A stretch of 64,000 bases of DNA, taken from Prorocentrum cordatum (taxonomy: Eukaryota > Sar > Dinophyceae > Prorocentrales > Prorocentraceae). The stretch spans positions 258,820 to 322,819 of the forward strand of contig CAUYUJ010014271.1 of the NCBI GenBank assembly GCA_963575745.1. Direction: 5' to 3'. A model generated the notes under the pieces. The model ran no database searches. It was not told where the DNA came from and was given only the letters and a program-made list of their open reading frames with translations. A program made the position numbers and the translations under genes. Below, piece after piece: positions 23,011-33,880 of the stretch (its first letter is position 1; each line of letters begins with the position of its first letter).

Positions 23011-23500
23011 GATTTCATTATTGCTAGAGAGTTGTGCTATGAATGTAGATGCCGAACGGATCTTGATCGATCTTGATATTATGTATGCTGGGATTGCCTT
23101 TCTGTGCATGAATTTCCACATCCTGATCTTCGTGATGTACTGATGTCTTGGGAAGTTACGATTATCTTGGCAATATGATGTATATCCAGGTTCAAACTCT
23201 TGATCGGTTGTTCCTGAAGTACACAAAACCCCCCACACGGTGTTCAACCCGAGAGCGGTCGCTGCTGGGCGGGCGAGGCTTGTGCCAAATGGAGAACGCC
23301 CGCAACGACACTGGCAACGAGCCGTGCTCAAAATGGGCAGGATCTGCCATCAGACTCCGTCCCAAATCTTTCCGCCCTGCGGTGGTGATCCTGCGCAGTG
23401 CGCCTCGCCTTGCAGGAGGGCCCGTGGAGACCAGGGCGATTCTCCCGCCCGTCCCAACTTCCGCCCCAAGTCAGGCCCTGGCCCCCTTTTTCTCGGCGGT

Positions 23501-23683
23501 ACGCAAGAGTGACGCTGCGTAAGAGTGACCTTTGGTGCGCGACTTTTGGGGGGCCGCGGGGGGACCAAACCTGGGCGTGCAAGCAACTCCTGCTGTTGCT
23601 GCTGCTGCTGCTTCGTTTTCAACATCTGGGGACCCATTTGCGCCCGCACCAAAGGTCACTCCGGCGAAAGGTCACTCTTACGT
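23501..23683. mobile_element. MITE-like foldback element, family 4
   Basis: 183 bp with about 39-base inverted ends. The left end reads ACGCAAGAGTGACGCTGCGT, then AAGAGTGACCTTTGGTGCG. The reverse complement of the right end reads ACGTAAGAGTGACCTTTCGC, then CGGAGTGACCTTTGGTGCG. Each end therefore holds two tandem copies of an AAGAGTGAC-like word. The interior contains a short CTG run. A single copy is seen in the window. It is non-coding. Confidence 0.75.
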
Positions 23684-23834
23684 CTAGTCGACCTTCCCCC
23701 GGGTCCATCCCGACCCGTCTCTCGAGGCGGACCCAGCCGTGGCGGCGAGCGGCCTCCTGGAAGCCCCCCCCGGCACGGGAAAGATGCTGGGTAAGGTTGC
23801 CGTTGTCTCGACTGGTTCCCCTCCGTGCCCACAT

Positions 23835-23902
23835 CGTCCTCCTCCGCCTCCGCCTCCGCCTCCGCCTCCGCCTCCTCCTCCCCCTCCTCCTCCTCCTCCT
23901 CA
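23835..23902. repeat. (CCTCCG)n/(TCC)n tract
   Basis: CGCCTC/CTCCGC hexamers followed by CTCCTC. Confidence 0.9.
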
Positions 23903-24395
23903 TGAACTGAACTGAACCCACATCGGAGGCGAACAAAGCCAGTCGCTCGAAGCGACCACTGGAAAACTGAAACAGAAATCCTCAAGTGGTAGTAGCTCTA
24001 GGCGCCTCACCAAAATCGTTATAAATCTCTGTGACATCGGGAGAAGGGGTCGGCGCGCGGCCGCGGGGGGCCTGGCGGCGCCCCGCTCCGACTATGCGGC
24101 GACGAGGTCCGATGCAGCCAGGGGGCCCGCTCGCAGGCGCTGCTGGCTCTACCTGTGAGCGCTTCCCTCCCCATGAGACCGACTGCTATAGTAAGCGATC
24201 CCAGCCCAGTGGGTTCGCCGACGCAAGCCTTGTCACGGGCCGGGGGAGCGCTCAGCGGCCGACTGGAGCTCTCCCTAGGAGCGACTCCAGTCGGCTTGCC
24301 TTTTCTCGAAGGGCATTGATAATACTTTTCGGCACGCTCACTCTCAGTGGCGCGACTCATCGCGGCTACTTGCGCAATCTGTGTGCGCAGCTCCT

Positions 24396-25997
24396 TCAGC
24401 TCCTCCTCTGGAGCTCGTGCAGATCCTTCTGGAGGTCGCGCTCCAGCGTCGAGCGAGGGGGCTGACCCTGGGACATGGTGGCCTGCTCGTGGTCGACTAT
24501 GCGCAGCATGGCCGTGCGCCCGACCCTGGTGACGCTCGGGCACAGCTCCATGTCGCCCCCGCCCCGTGGGCCGTCGTCCTTCATCTCCTGCATCTCCTGC
24601 TTGTTGCGCCCCACCCCGTGCGCCCTCATCCACTTCAGGTCTTCCAGCGCTAAAATCGTGAGCGGGTTGATCGCCCTCGTCAGCTTGCTGCAGGCCGTCG
24701 TCGCCTCGCTCACGCCGAATCGGGCCCTCCTCAGTCGGAGCGCCTTGAACAGCTCCCCCGTCAGATAAGGCATCTCCTCCAATGCGTCGTTGAGCAACTG
24801 CATCACGCCCTGGGCCAGCCGCCCCCGCTGCCCGTTGCCCAAGTCGACCTTCGACAAGCTGTTGCCCACCGCCTTCGCCACCTGGATATGCGGGCTGCCG
24901 AACCCCTTCGGCGAGTAGGCCTTGGACTCCACAGCGTCGTTGCACTCCCTCCCGCTGGCCTCCGCCGACTTGACCGTGTCGCTGTTGACGGGGATGAGGC
25001 GGAAGTCGTACGCTGCGCCTTCGAGCCCGCGCAGCCCTTGTCTCACCCCCTTCTGCAACCTCACCGTCATCCCGTCGGGCGCCCCGCTGAAGTTGTCGTC
25101 TGCAGGCCCAGCTCCACCATCGCCTTCGCGTTTCTTGTTCTTCTGTGGCTCTGGCGCTGCCCTCTGACCCCCCTTGTCGCCCTGCTCCTTCATGTCCTGC
25201 TGGGTGCTGCTGACGGCTGCTGGTGCCGAGCGTGCCGCCTTGTTGTCGGGGGCCGCTGCCTCGCCCACTGCCACCATGGTCTGCGTCCTGGCCCTCCTGC
25301 TCGCGAGGGTATCCTCCTGCCTGCCCCCTCCAGGAAGACGATCGGCGCGGGTCCGCCGCCCGCGCCTGCGCCAGCTGCTCTCGCCATCGCTGCTAGCAGC
25401 GCCAAAGGAAAGGCCAGTGGGCCCCTCGTGGTGAGAGCGAAGATTGACTTGAAGCTCGAGCAAATGGACGAAGGACAGGTCGCACGGTAGACATGTCAAG
25501 CTTGCTGGCTCGATTGGCTCGCGGTGCCACGGGGAGTGATCGACCATGCACATTCTCCTCTTCCTCGTCGCCCCTCTCGGTACCCATCCTCCTGCCACTC
25601 TCGGAACGCGTTGCGTCGCCCCCTCCTTCAACGGAAAACAGCTGAGACAGCGCGGGCACTCATTTGTTACCACCAGTGGACGCAACTCATGCTGGATCCC
25701 GTGAACGACGCGACGACGAGTTTGCAGCGCAGCAAAGGAGGATAAATACTTTCCGCACATCGACCCGGCGACTGCCTCGTTGCAGCAGTACGCCTCGGGT
25801 GGCTGCACCAGTACTTCCTGAGCTGCCGCGCCTAGGCTCATGCACTCCCTGCCCCAGTACTCGGGCGTGGGGACCTGCGCAGCAAAGGCCGCCGCGCGCA
25901 GGGCCCTCAAGTCCAGCGGCAGAAACAGATCGTGGACCCCCACCCCTCGAAAAACAAATTCATCATGCCGCCAAGCGCCTCCTGTAAGTTTCCCCAC
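24396..25997 (-). pseudogene. C-terminal part of element B polyprotein: fingers and unassigned tail
   Basis: This 533-codon frame follows the RT frame after a shift near 25950 (T5 run). It has a damaged finger (NECPRCLSCFPLKEG, second half degenerate) around residues 113-127, and a second, C2H2-like finger CLPCDLSFVHLLELQVNLRS followed by HH around residues 170-191. A Lys/Glu-rich stretch (KNKKREGDGG) follows, then about 230 residues of well-behaved mixed helix (TVKSAEASGRECNDAV to MELCPSVTRVGRT) that I cannot assign to any family. A further frame change near 24410 seems to lead into a coiled-coil-like EEELKELRTQIAQVAAM segment. Confidence 0.6.
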
Positions 25998-27574
25998 ATG
26001 TCGTGACAGTCGCCGCTGACGCGCCCCATCTCGGTCAGGTCCGCCTCAAGCTGTAGACGCCGCGGGGTAGACGTAGGCGCCGACCATCCGTCTGCGCCAA
26101 GCCTGGTAATGCCCATCTCCTCCTCGAATCTGCACTGACCGAACACCGCCGCGATCGCCTGGTGCTGCGCCTCTGGGAACCTCGCCATCCGCTGAAATAG
26201 TCGCAGTCGTCGTGCGCGTAGTTCCAACCCGGGCATCGCCAGCTTCCAGTACTGCCACACCTGCTCGCTCGTCAGTGTCCTGGCGCTGCCGTCCTCCTTC
26301 CACTGGGTGTGTCGGCCTCCCAGCAGCGATCTCAGCAGCTTCGTCAGCACCTTGGTGAGTCGTCCGATCTGGCTGGGCGTTAGCAGCAGTACGTGGAGCG
26401 CGGACAGCGCCGCCTCGTACACATAGCTAATGAACTGGAGTCGGGCGCATCGCAGCGGTGCCTCGCGGTACCACGTGGAGCCCATGTTGTGCCAACCTCT
26501 CTTGGCAGCCCGTATCCTGGCCTTGATCTCGTCGTGCGCCGTCAAGCCGGCCGCCACGATGGGCCCTAGCAGTCGTTCGCCCCTGGCCAAGGTCCCCTTC
26601 AACGCCTTCGAATTTGCCACCTTCCGAGCCGCTGTCGTTGCTCCTAGCCCACTGAGTCCCAGCGTGCTCACCGTCTTGTCCTGGTTGAGTCCTCCTCCCT
26701 GGGCGCTGATCTCCTTGTTGATGATGGCCGTGGTGCGGTTGAGGCGCAGGGCGATGTCGTTCCCAGTGGCGGAGTTGGGGATGGGGGTGATCCTGGCGAC
26801 GTCGTCCACGAACGCCGCCGCGCCGATATCGTGCACCGTGTCGCCCCCGCCTGGGATCGTCGTATCCAGCCACTTGTAGCTCTCCTTCTCTTCCTTCAAG
26901 TTCTCGACAGCGTCGTCCACGGCTGCAGAGTGCGTCGCGACGAACCCCCACGGGATCAAGCTGCCCCCCATTGCTCCCCCCTCCTCTGGCGTGAATTTCA
27001 CCGTGCCGTCTGGCGTCGTCACCGTTGCGCGCAGGTCGCTGAGCAGCTGGGAGAAGTACGGCTTGTCGTTCGCCTGCAGCCTGGAGCCCGCGCGCACGTT
27101 CCAGTGCTGCCACCTGATGGCGTTGAAGGCGCCTGCCGCGTCCCAGTTCTGCTGCGCCACCGAGATGTTGGCGTCGCGCAACCGCCAGCACGCCGACTGG
27201 AGGGAGAGGAGCGCTGCCTCTCGGCTGCGGCGCGGCAGGCTGCCACGCGCCCACTCAGGCCATTCGCCAGGTAGTTGTCGTCGTCGGATACCGCTGTGCC
27301 AGGCCTGGGCGAGGTGGTCGTAGAGGTGAATCACCCGCTGGCCCTTCAAATCCGCTCTGCCCTTGTTCTTGCCCAGCCCGATGGCGCGCGCCCTCTTCCC
27401 AGACGGCGCAAACGCCCTCTTGACTCTCGTGTCCTTCAGGAGGCCCACAAGCAATAGTCGAAGTTGTCTACCGTGATCGGCTCGGAATCCACGAACCCCA
27501 TGCCCATGCCCGCGCTGTCGATTCTCTCCATCGGCGCGAAGCAAATCGCCATCATCTCGGTGCAAACGCCCCAT
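25907..27574 (-). pseudogene. Reverse transcriptase domain, element B
   Basis: RT landmarks in order: fingers KGQRVIHLYDHLAQAW (residues 77-92), motif A WDAAGAFNAI (Asp145), motif B EGGAMGGSLIPWGF (198-211), motif C AFVDD (Asp257 and Asp258), motif D GLNQDK (Lys300) and an ERLLG primer-grip-like segment. The thumb follows. About the first 45 codons as annotated are probably out of frame: the overlapping minus-strand frame 27681-27436 reads more naturally (AFPEWGVCTEMMAICFAPME), so a one-base indel lies near 27440. The palm residues needed for DNA synthesis are all present. It lies between the endonuclease and zinc-finger parts of the same element. Confidence 0.8.
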
Positions 27575-29099
27575 TCTGGGAAGGCCTTTCTCCTGGGTGC
27601 TCTTCGGCAGTACTTCTGAATGGGCTCCAGGTCGTGGCGGGCTCCATCATGTAGACCGTTGTCGTGTACTGGGATGTCCACATGCCCTGTGCCCGTAATG
27701 ACTCGCCCCTCTCATTTGCCTTCTCCAGGTGAGCGCCCCGGCTGGTCTCTCGTGCTCTCATGCCCCCAGCGACCCCCGACTTGGCCATGCCCTCCTTCCA
27801 CTCGACGGAGCCCAGCGTGCAGTTCGCCGCTATATACGCACGCTTGCGGATGCCCTTTCCCCTGCCAGCCAGTCGCCCTCGGAGCGCATAGACTCGGGAG
27901 AAGTCGCGTACCCTCCAGGCTTCCTTCAGCTCGCCGATCCGCTCCTGGAGAACCATGCTCTGGTGCTCCTTTCGTCGGGCCTTGCGTTCTCCTGTGAGCC
28001 GTCGTAGGCGAGCTTCGGTAACCAGCAGTTCTCGAACCAGGGCTGACGCGGAGGTCGGCGCTCTCGATTGGTGCTCCGTAGTACCAGGCCCCGTATCCCG
28101 AAATTGAAGTCCACATGGTGCGCTGCGCCGCCCCTCCAGCGATTCCCGCGACCCCGGGTCGCCAGGTGAAGTACCGCTCAGGGACGCCAGCTCAGCACGG
28201 GTCCAAACAGGGCGCTGCGAGGGGCCACGGGTCTCCACTATCTCTGGGACGGGAGTGCGGCACCTGTCGACGCGGTCGCTGAAGCTCTGCTGGTACTCTA
28301 AATCCTGGACGTGGCGCCTGCGCAGCTGGCCGAGGTCCTGTGCGACCTTGGCCCTCCGCTCGAGCTCCGCCACGCGTTGCTCCGACAGTTCGCGGTATTG
28401 TTCGCCGAACCGCTGGTTCGCGGGGAAGACCGTCAGGGCCGCCTCCCGCAGCGCCGCCGTGAAGATCTGGTGCTTTGTCTCTGGCGTGGGGTCGTTGTCT
28501 GCCGCGTCCCATTTCTCCGCTTTGGCCTGCAGGTTGGCCTCCGCGGCGGTGCAGAACTCACGTCGCAGCACTCCTCGAGACAGGCATCGCATCATCATGT
28601 CCCTGTCAAGCCTCTGCCCGTCCCCCTTCCTCTGTGCGTAGCCCAACTGGTACTGCAAGTGATTCTCCATGGGGCAGTGGTCCCGCAGGTCCGCGGTGGG
28701 GAATGGCGTCATGGTCCTCATTAGGTCGGGCCGCATTCGAAGCATCGGCACGAACCCCATCGCCGTGGTGGGGACGAACACATGGTCAATCCAGCTGCTG
28801 CGATGCTCTCCGTGATAGCTCGCTGGCAACCTGAAGTGAGTGTTCGCTGCCGTCATGTAACTTGTCTCAGCCCATCCTCGCAGCCAGGGTGCCAAGCGAG
28901 AGTGGCGATGATGTCCGCGCCTGCCCGCCACCTCGCCGTTGTGTTCGAAACCTAGCTGCTCGTTGAAGTCGCCCGCCACCACCACCAAATATCGATTTCC
29001 CACCTGCGCCATCACGTCCGTGACCCAGCCCAGGATGCGCTGCATGGCCTCCGTCCTCTCCTGGTGCGAGCCCGACGGCGTGAGGTATACCCCGAACAA
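27552..29099 (-). pseudogene. APE-type endonuclease (C-terminal two thirds) and linker, element B
   Basis: The frame starts inside the endonuclease fold: VVVAGDFN (catalytic Asp44 and Asn46 of this frame), SSWIDHVF (Asp105 and His106) and LRDHCPM (Asp140 and His141, the terminal catalytic pair). The first codon is not a natural start. The sense joins the 29012-29449 frame through a one-base change at the GGGGG run near 29106. The remaining 350 residues are a charged, helical linker (RVAELERRAKVAQDLGQLRR). The frame ends at 27552 and the sense moves to a third frame near 27640. Confidence 0.78.
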
Positions 29100-29449
29100 C
29101 AGGATGGGGGAAGTCGCGGTCCGGTGGCCAGCTTAATGCCTCCGACCCGCCCCGTGATGCCGATCTTGGGCGGTGGGCTGAAAATCTGGCGAATGCATGC
29201 TCGGCGCACCTTGCGGCCAAGAAACATCGTGATCCCGCAGCTCTTGTTGGTGAATCGGCCCCTGCTCCACCCCCAGCTGACCGCGAGGTGCTTGCTAGTG
29301 CGCATCGCCGTAACAGGCACGTCGGCGTCCCGCTGGCGCTGCTGCGTCCCTGGCAGGACCACCATGTCGAAGTTGCGCAGGGCCTGGCTCGCTAGCTCCT
29401 CCCGCCAGGGCGGCAGGCTCTGCAGGTTGTACAATCCGAGCGTGAGCAT
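29012..29449 (-). pseudogene. N-terminal part of the element B endonuclease
   Basis: The frame begins MLTLGLYNLQSL, giving the first endonuclease motif (Asn8). The second motif reads VVLPGTQ; the usual catalytic Glu position of the ET motif is Gly34 here. It continues to GITGRVGGIKLATGP, a normal core strand, before leaving frame at the GGGGG run near 29106. This looks like the true N-terminus of the ORF2-type protein. No separate ORF1 is visible upstream, where a GC-rich 190-bp leader leads into the TCC tract at 29641. Confidence 0.68.
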
Positions 29450-29640
29450 GATCTGCCGCCGCCGCCCATCGCGCAGCGAGCGTTCTCATGGCCGCGGGCG
29501 GCGCACGCCGCGGCCTCCCCTCAGGGCCTGAAAAAGGGCAGCGCCCCCCATCCCGCGGCGGCGGGCACCCGGAGTCCCGACGAAACTTGAGCCCCTTGGG
29601 GGCCGTCGTGATCGCCTGAATCCTCCTGATTCGGGAGGAA

Positions 29641-30265
29641 GTGGCGACTCTCCTCCTCCTCCTCCTCCTCCTCCTCCTCCTCCTCCTCCTCCTCCTCCCT
29701 CCCTCTCTCCCTCCCTCCCTCCTCCTCCTGTCTCGAAGCTCGTCGTCGCCGTCGCCCACGTGGTGCTGCCAGCGAGCAGAGGCGACCTGCTGCGGCCGTC
29801 GCGCAGCCGCCACCAGGAGGGCGGGGACGCGGGCACCGGCGGGGGCACGCGGTCGTGCCGACGCAGCGGCGGCAGAACCGGGAGAGAATGCTGCCATGAC
29901 CTCGGCCTCCTCCTCTTCCCTCTGTCCTTCCCGCTCCCTCCCTCCTTCCCTCCCTCCGTCCTTCTCCACCCCTCTTCCTCACAGACAGACAGCTCTTCGC
30001 CGTCGCACCACCAGAGGTGTCGGTAGAGCGGGCTGGGCGTTTCGCCTGTGATCCCCTCTTCTCTGCGGGTGCAGCGCAGGTCGTCTCCAAACTGGCGCTC
30101 TCGCCTTGGTGCCCCGCAGACTCGCTGTGAAAGCTTGCAGCAAATACCCTGAATGGAGGTCGGGGGGGTTACAAAGTGAAGCTCTCGCCTTGGCGCCGCG
30201 CACATTCGTCTTCGCAGATTTGCGACAACGACACGGATGGGCCACAAGGTGTTCCAAAATGGGGC
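29641..30265 (+). repeat. Composite repeat locus 1: TCC tract, conserved spacer, 83-bp satellite
   Basis: 29641-29730 is TCC/CCTC repeat. After a GC-rich insertion, 29965-30050 reads CTTCCTCACAGACAGACAGC, then GTCGCACCACCAG and GCGGGCTGGGCGTTTCGCCT, and this is followed by diverged satellite units (GCTCTCGCCTTGGCGCCGCG near 30180). The same order occurs at 39575-40330 and 57061-57785. It directly adjoins the 5' side of element B. Confidence 0.75.
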
Positions 30266-30424
30266 TCGCGCCACAAGACCGTGCACATGCAACTGAACAG
30301 TTTGTAACAGTTACACGGGTGGAGGGCGGTTTGCTTTCAAAGCGGGTTCCCGCTTGAGAAACAAACTTTATAGCCCGAGATCCAAGTGGTTGCCAACGTG
30401 CGCCTCAAACAACGAGTTGTTGCA

Positions 30425-30680
30425 TCCTGGGTGCGTAAGCTTTGTTGTGTACGCGAAGTGGTGCAAGCTATGCGCTGCAAGCGGTGTGTGACGCAAGCTG
30501 TAAAGTGTGAGCAGTGTGATCTAAGCTGTGTGTACTGCAAGCTAAGTGGCGTAAGGTATGCTGTGGAAGTTATGTGGTACGAGCCATGCGATGAAAACTG
30601 TGAGGTGTAAGCCAAGTGGGGTAGGCTATGCGGCTATGCACTGCAACTCGTGTCCTGCAAGCAGCGCGAGGCGCCCACGA
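30425..30680. repeat. Degenerate 16-bp minisatellite (GCAAGCTGTGTG-type)
   Basis: About 15 diverged units such as GCAAGCGGTGTGTGAC, GCAAGCTGTAAAGTGT and GCAAGCTAAGTGGCGT. A few further units occur at 30950-31010. No coding meaning is apparent. Confidence 0.65.
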
Positions 30681-31119
30681 GGCGAGGCGACCGAAGCCGC
30701 CCACCAAGCAAGACACGGCCGCCCACCATGCAAAATTCTGGCAGACTTACCCGGCACTTGTTCGTCGGCGGCGAGGCAGACTTGGCTGCACCAGCGCTGA
30801 AGCCAGATGGGGGCACCGAAAAGCGAATGGTGCCAGCATGCAAGAATGGGAAGGGGACAGAGTGGGCGGAGACCTACCCAGCACACATGGCGCCAACGAG
30901 GCGCCCATGACCGCCTACCTTGCGAACGCTCGGCAGACCCGGCCAGCGCACAAGCTGTGAGGTGTAACGAATGCTGGTGCAAGCTAAGTGCTGGAAGCGG
31001 TGGTACATACAACGCGGTGTCATTCGCTACCGCGCAACATGCGCACGTGACCGCCTGCCTTGCTCGTGCCGTCATCCCACAATCTAGCCCACAACTTGTC
31101 GGCAAAACTCATATGGCCA

Positions 31120-31500
31120 TCAAAGAGCACAATGGTGATGGGTGACGGTCGCGAAATCGCAGTGGTGATGGTGACGGTCGCGGCGGCGATGAAGATGGCG
31201 ATGGCAGTGGTGTTGACGCTGATGCCTATAGCGATGACAGTGGAGATGGGGACAATACGATGCCGAGATGACGACGATGGCGATGATAACGACGAGGCGC
31301 CGATGACGCTGGCGATGGTGAAGATGATGCTGGTGATGGTGACGACGGAGTGCCGGCGCGCAGAAGCTTGACGAGGGGAAGCCATCGACGATGACGGCGG
31401 CGGTGAAGATCCCGACGATGGTGAAGATGATGCAGACGACGGCCATGATGACGCTGAGGATGATGTTAACGATTGCGCTGAGGACGATGGTGAGGAAATG
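31120..31500. repeat. Imperfect GATGGC/GATGAC triplet-hexamer array
   Basis: GATGGTGACGGTCGCGG, GATGACGACGATGGCGATGA and similar variants over about 380 bp, without a pure core. Long Ser- or Asp-rich frames here are artefacts. Confidence 0.75.
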
Positions 31501-32191
31501 CGCGCCCGCATGTGGCTCAATTGGGCCTTGACATGTGTGTATGGAAACTGGTCGGCTTCTTCTAGGTTTGAATACGTCTGAGCTGAAATGGTCAAACATC
31601 GAATGGTGTTGGAACGATTTCGACGTGCACGCGCGACGGACACGCGCTCGTGGCCCGCATGAAATTGTTTGGAAGAGTTGGGGGGGGCGCGCGACGGTGG
31701 TTGAACGTTTTCGACGTGCGCGCGCAATTGGCCTGCATGGTCAGAGTTGGCAAAATTGTCCAGATTTCGGAGATGGCGTGCGCGCACACTGCTGGAAATA
31801 ATTCGTTGCAGGCCAAACGGGTTCCTCTGGTTTTTGATTCGCCATGTCTTGAAACTGTTGCAGCAAGCCATCATGTTGTTTGGCCTAGTTTTGACATGCT
31901 CGCGCGGCGGCCCGCGCATGTGCCCTGCAGTGCATTCAGTTGCGAGGGATTCGTAGCAAAACCACTTCAGATCAATGCATATACACCGCATGGTATTCTT
32001 CTACAGGGATGAGCGGGGGGGCTGTCGATACAATGAGCCCAGGGGATCGCATCCCATAGCCGCAAAATTAACGATCGTTCGAACCAGGCACGAAAGCTTA
32101 GCATGTGGAGGGGGACCAGTATGTCTGGCCTGGGGATAGGCTCGCTTCAAATCTTTGCCAGGGAAGAGACCCTATGAGGTGTGAGTGAAGT
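31501..32191. other. No recognised gene; approximate 91-bp duplication
   Basis: CGATTTCGACGTGCACGCGC (31616) and CGTTTTCGACGTGCGCGCGC (31707) begin two diverged units 91 bp apart. The rest is lower-GC unique sequence with short frames only. Confidence 0.4.
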
Positions 32192-32409
32192 CTTGAATCA
32201 GGGGGACGTAAGGCCTGGGTACAGGGGACTCGGAAATCCCCGACGAGGTCGTCAAAAAAATGACGAGGGCGAGCCTGCATTTTGACGAGGCCTCCCGCTT
32301 CAGACATCCCACGAAACTCCTCCTCGTCAAAATCCGAGGCGCGGTCGTCAAAAAACGATGGCGAACCCGAGTCCTGGCAAACCCGGGTCTTACGCTCCCC
32401 CGATTGAAG
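32192..32409. mobile_element. MITE-like foldback element, family 1, copy 1 (complete)
   Basis: 218 bp with about 42-base TIRs. The left end is CTTGAATCAGGGGGACGTAA, continuing GGCCTGGGTACAGGGGACTC. The reverse complement of the right end is CTTCAATCGGGGGAGCGTAA, continuing GACCCGGGTTTGCCAGGACT. Two interior CGTCAAAAAA blocks lie near the ends. Related copies are at 34037-34220 (right end lost) and 37126-37343. It is non-coding. Confidence 0.8.
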
Positions 32410-32699
32410 TGTCACGAGTGCAACCAATCCAGTGCCAACGACGGGAAGCCCCCACGAGGCGCACACGGCCACCCACCAGGCGAAATACGAGAGGCCTGGG
32501 AGTGGGCACCAACACCAACACAGGGGGGTGCCTCCACAGGGGGAAGATGATCCTAGATTTCGGCGTTGGTGGTGATAGGTCGGTCACCTTGGAGGCCAGA
32601 ATATGACCACCATCACCGAGATCGGGATCTTTTCCCCTCGGTGGTGGCACCTCGCCGATATTAGTGTTGGTGTCAACCTGTAGGCCTGCAAAAATTGAA

Positions 32700-33462
32700 G
32701 GGGCCCTGGGACACACAAATCAATACACACAAATAACAGGATTCCCCTTCTTTTCCCCTATTTTCTGGGTTCTTGCCTTCCTCCCCACCTCCCATAGTTT
32801 CCCATAACTTCCTGGGAGTCGACGATCAATTGTGTCTGTGTGTCTTTTCCCCTCCTGAACCCAGACGTGCGACGTCCTGAGTTTTTCAGAACGGCGTCCC
32901 CAGAAGTCCCGACCCGTTCCCCGGGGCCGGTTTTCCATCCTGAGTCGTTTTTTTATGGTCCCGAGGCCCGGCGAGGTCAAACACCTCCCGTCCTGATTTT
33001 TGTCACGCCGCGATCATGTCTGGGAAGCAGAGCTCCCACCCGTCGACACATCTCGGCACGCCCGGCCGCGCGCAAGGAGCCCTGCCGGGCCAGGCGGGGC
33101 CCGCACCGCCCGCGGCAACAAAGAAAAACCGCGCCGCGGCTGCACGGGCCGAGGGGCGGTTCTCCCCCGCGAAGCCTCGGGGAGCCTCTCGCTCCCAGAA
33201 GCCTCGGCCCTCGTCGCGCCACGGCTGCACGGGCCGAGGGGCGGCTCTCCCCCGCGAAGCCTCGGGGAGCCTCTCGCTCCAGAAGCCTCGGCCCTCGTGA
33301 AGGGGCCCGGACACACACAAGTACATACACACAAGTAGCAGGACTCCCCATATTTTCCCATATTTTCTGGACTTTCGTCTCCCCCCCCACTTCCCATATC
33401 TTCCCATATTTTTTCTGGGGGATCGACGCTTCATTGTGTCTGTCTGTTTTGTTTCCCTCCTG
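32700..33462. repeat. Two 160-bp direct repeats, 600 bp apart (TRIM-like?)
   Basis: 32700-32857 and 33302-33462 share the same order of phrases: GGGCCC..GACACACA, AATACACACAAATAACAGGA versus ATACACACAAGTAGCAGGA, TTTTCTGG, TTCCCATA, CGACG..TCAATTGTGTCTGT versus TTCATTGTGTCTGT, and CCCTCCTGA. They flank a 440-bp non-coding segment. This is compatible with terminal repeats of a miniature LTR element, or with a 602-bp tandem duplication whose second copy diverged. Confidence 0.5.
33138..33300. repeat. 95-bp tandem duplication
   Basis: GGCTGCACGGGCCGAGGGGC starts at 33138 and again at 33233. Both units continue through CTCCCCCGCGAAGCCTCGGG and CTCTCGCTCC to CCTCGGCCCTCGT with only a few differences, so the duplication is recent. 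Confidence 0.88.
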
Positions 33463-33619
33463 ACCTCGATCCTCCTCGAGCTCGTCGCGGGCCTGAACAC
33501 GGCACCGCGAACCGCAAAAAACAAAAAAACGCCTCGGAGCAGCCACGGAGCGCATCGCCAGCGACTCCTGGCTCCGACCCGGCCCCGGCCGACGCCGGTG
33601 AGCCCGACCAAACCACAGC

Positions 33620-33824
33620 GAGTCTCGGGTCGGGCGAAAGGGGGGGATTGGGAAAGGGGGGGTTGCGAAATTTGCTGCATGCAGCTGGTTTCGGCCTCAC
33701 CGAAGGGCCAATTCCTCGATACATGGCCGCTCCCGGCGCCGGGAGGCGCCGGGAAAATCAGCTACGTGAGCTGATTCTCAAACCCCCCCTTTGCTATCCC
33801 CCCCTTTCGCCCGACCCGAGAGTC
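33620..33824. mobile_element. MITE-like foldback element, family 3
   Basis: 205 bp with long inverted ends of about 55 bases. The left end starts GAGTCTCGGGTCGGGCGAAA, then GGGGGGGATTGGGAAAGGGG. The reverse complement of the right end starts GACTCTCGGGTCGGGCGAAA, then GGGGGGGATAGCAAAGGGGG. CCACAGC precedes the left end directly and recurs four bases beyond the right end, a possible target duplication. The interior has GGCGCCGGGAGGCGCC. It is non-coding. Confidence 0.82.
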
Positions 33825-33880
33825 GAAGCCACAGCCCCGGCCGGCGAATCGAGGCGCTTCCAGTCGGATCGTGGACTCAG

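Larger units (their letters stand above)
24396..29449 (-). mobile_element. LINE retrotransposon, element B (about 5 kb, multiple frameshifts)
   Basis: Endonuclease, linker, RT, thumb, two fingers and an unassigned tail lie in order on the minus strand. The sense crosses at least five frame changes, near 29106, 27640, 27440, 25950 and 24410, several at homopolymers, but with almost no in-frame stops within the domains. That pattern fits either a fairly young copy with small indels or consensus errors in the assembly. There is no RNase H, which separates it from elements A, D and G. Confidence 0.75.

Noticed and set aside
31020-31991. 323-codon Ser/Thr/Ile-rich minus-strand frame
   Set aside because: Two thirds of it is translation of the GATGGC array.
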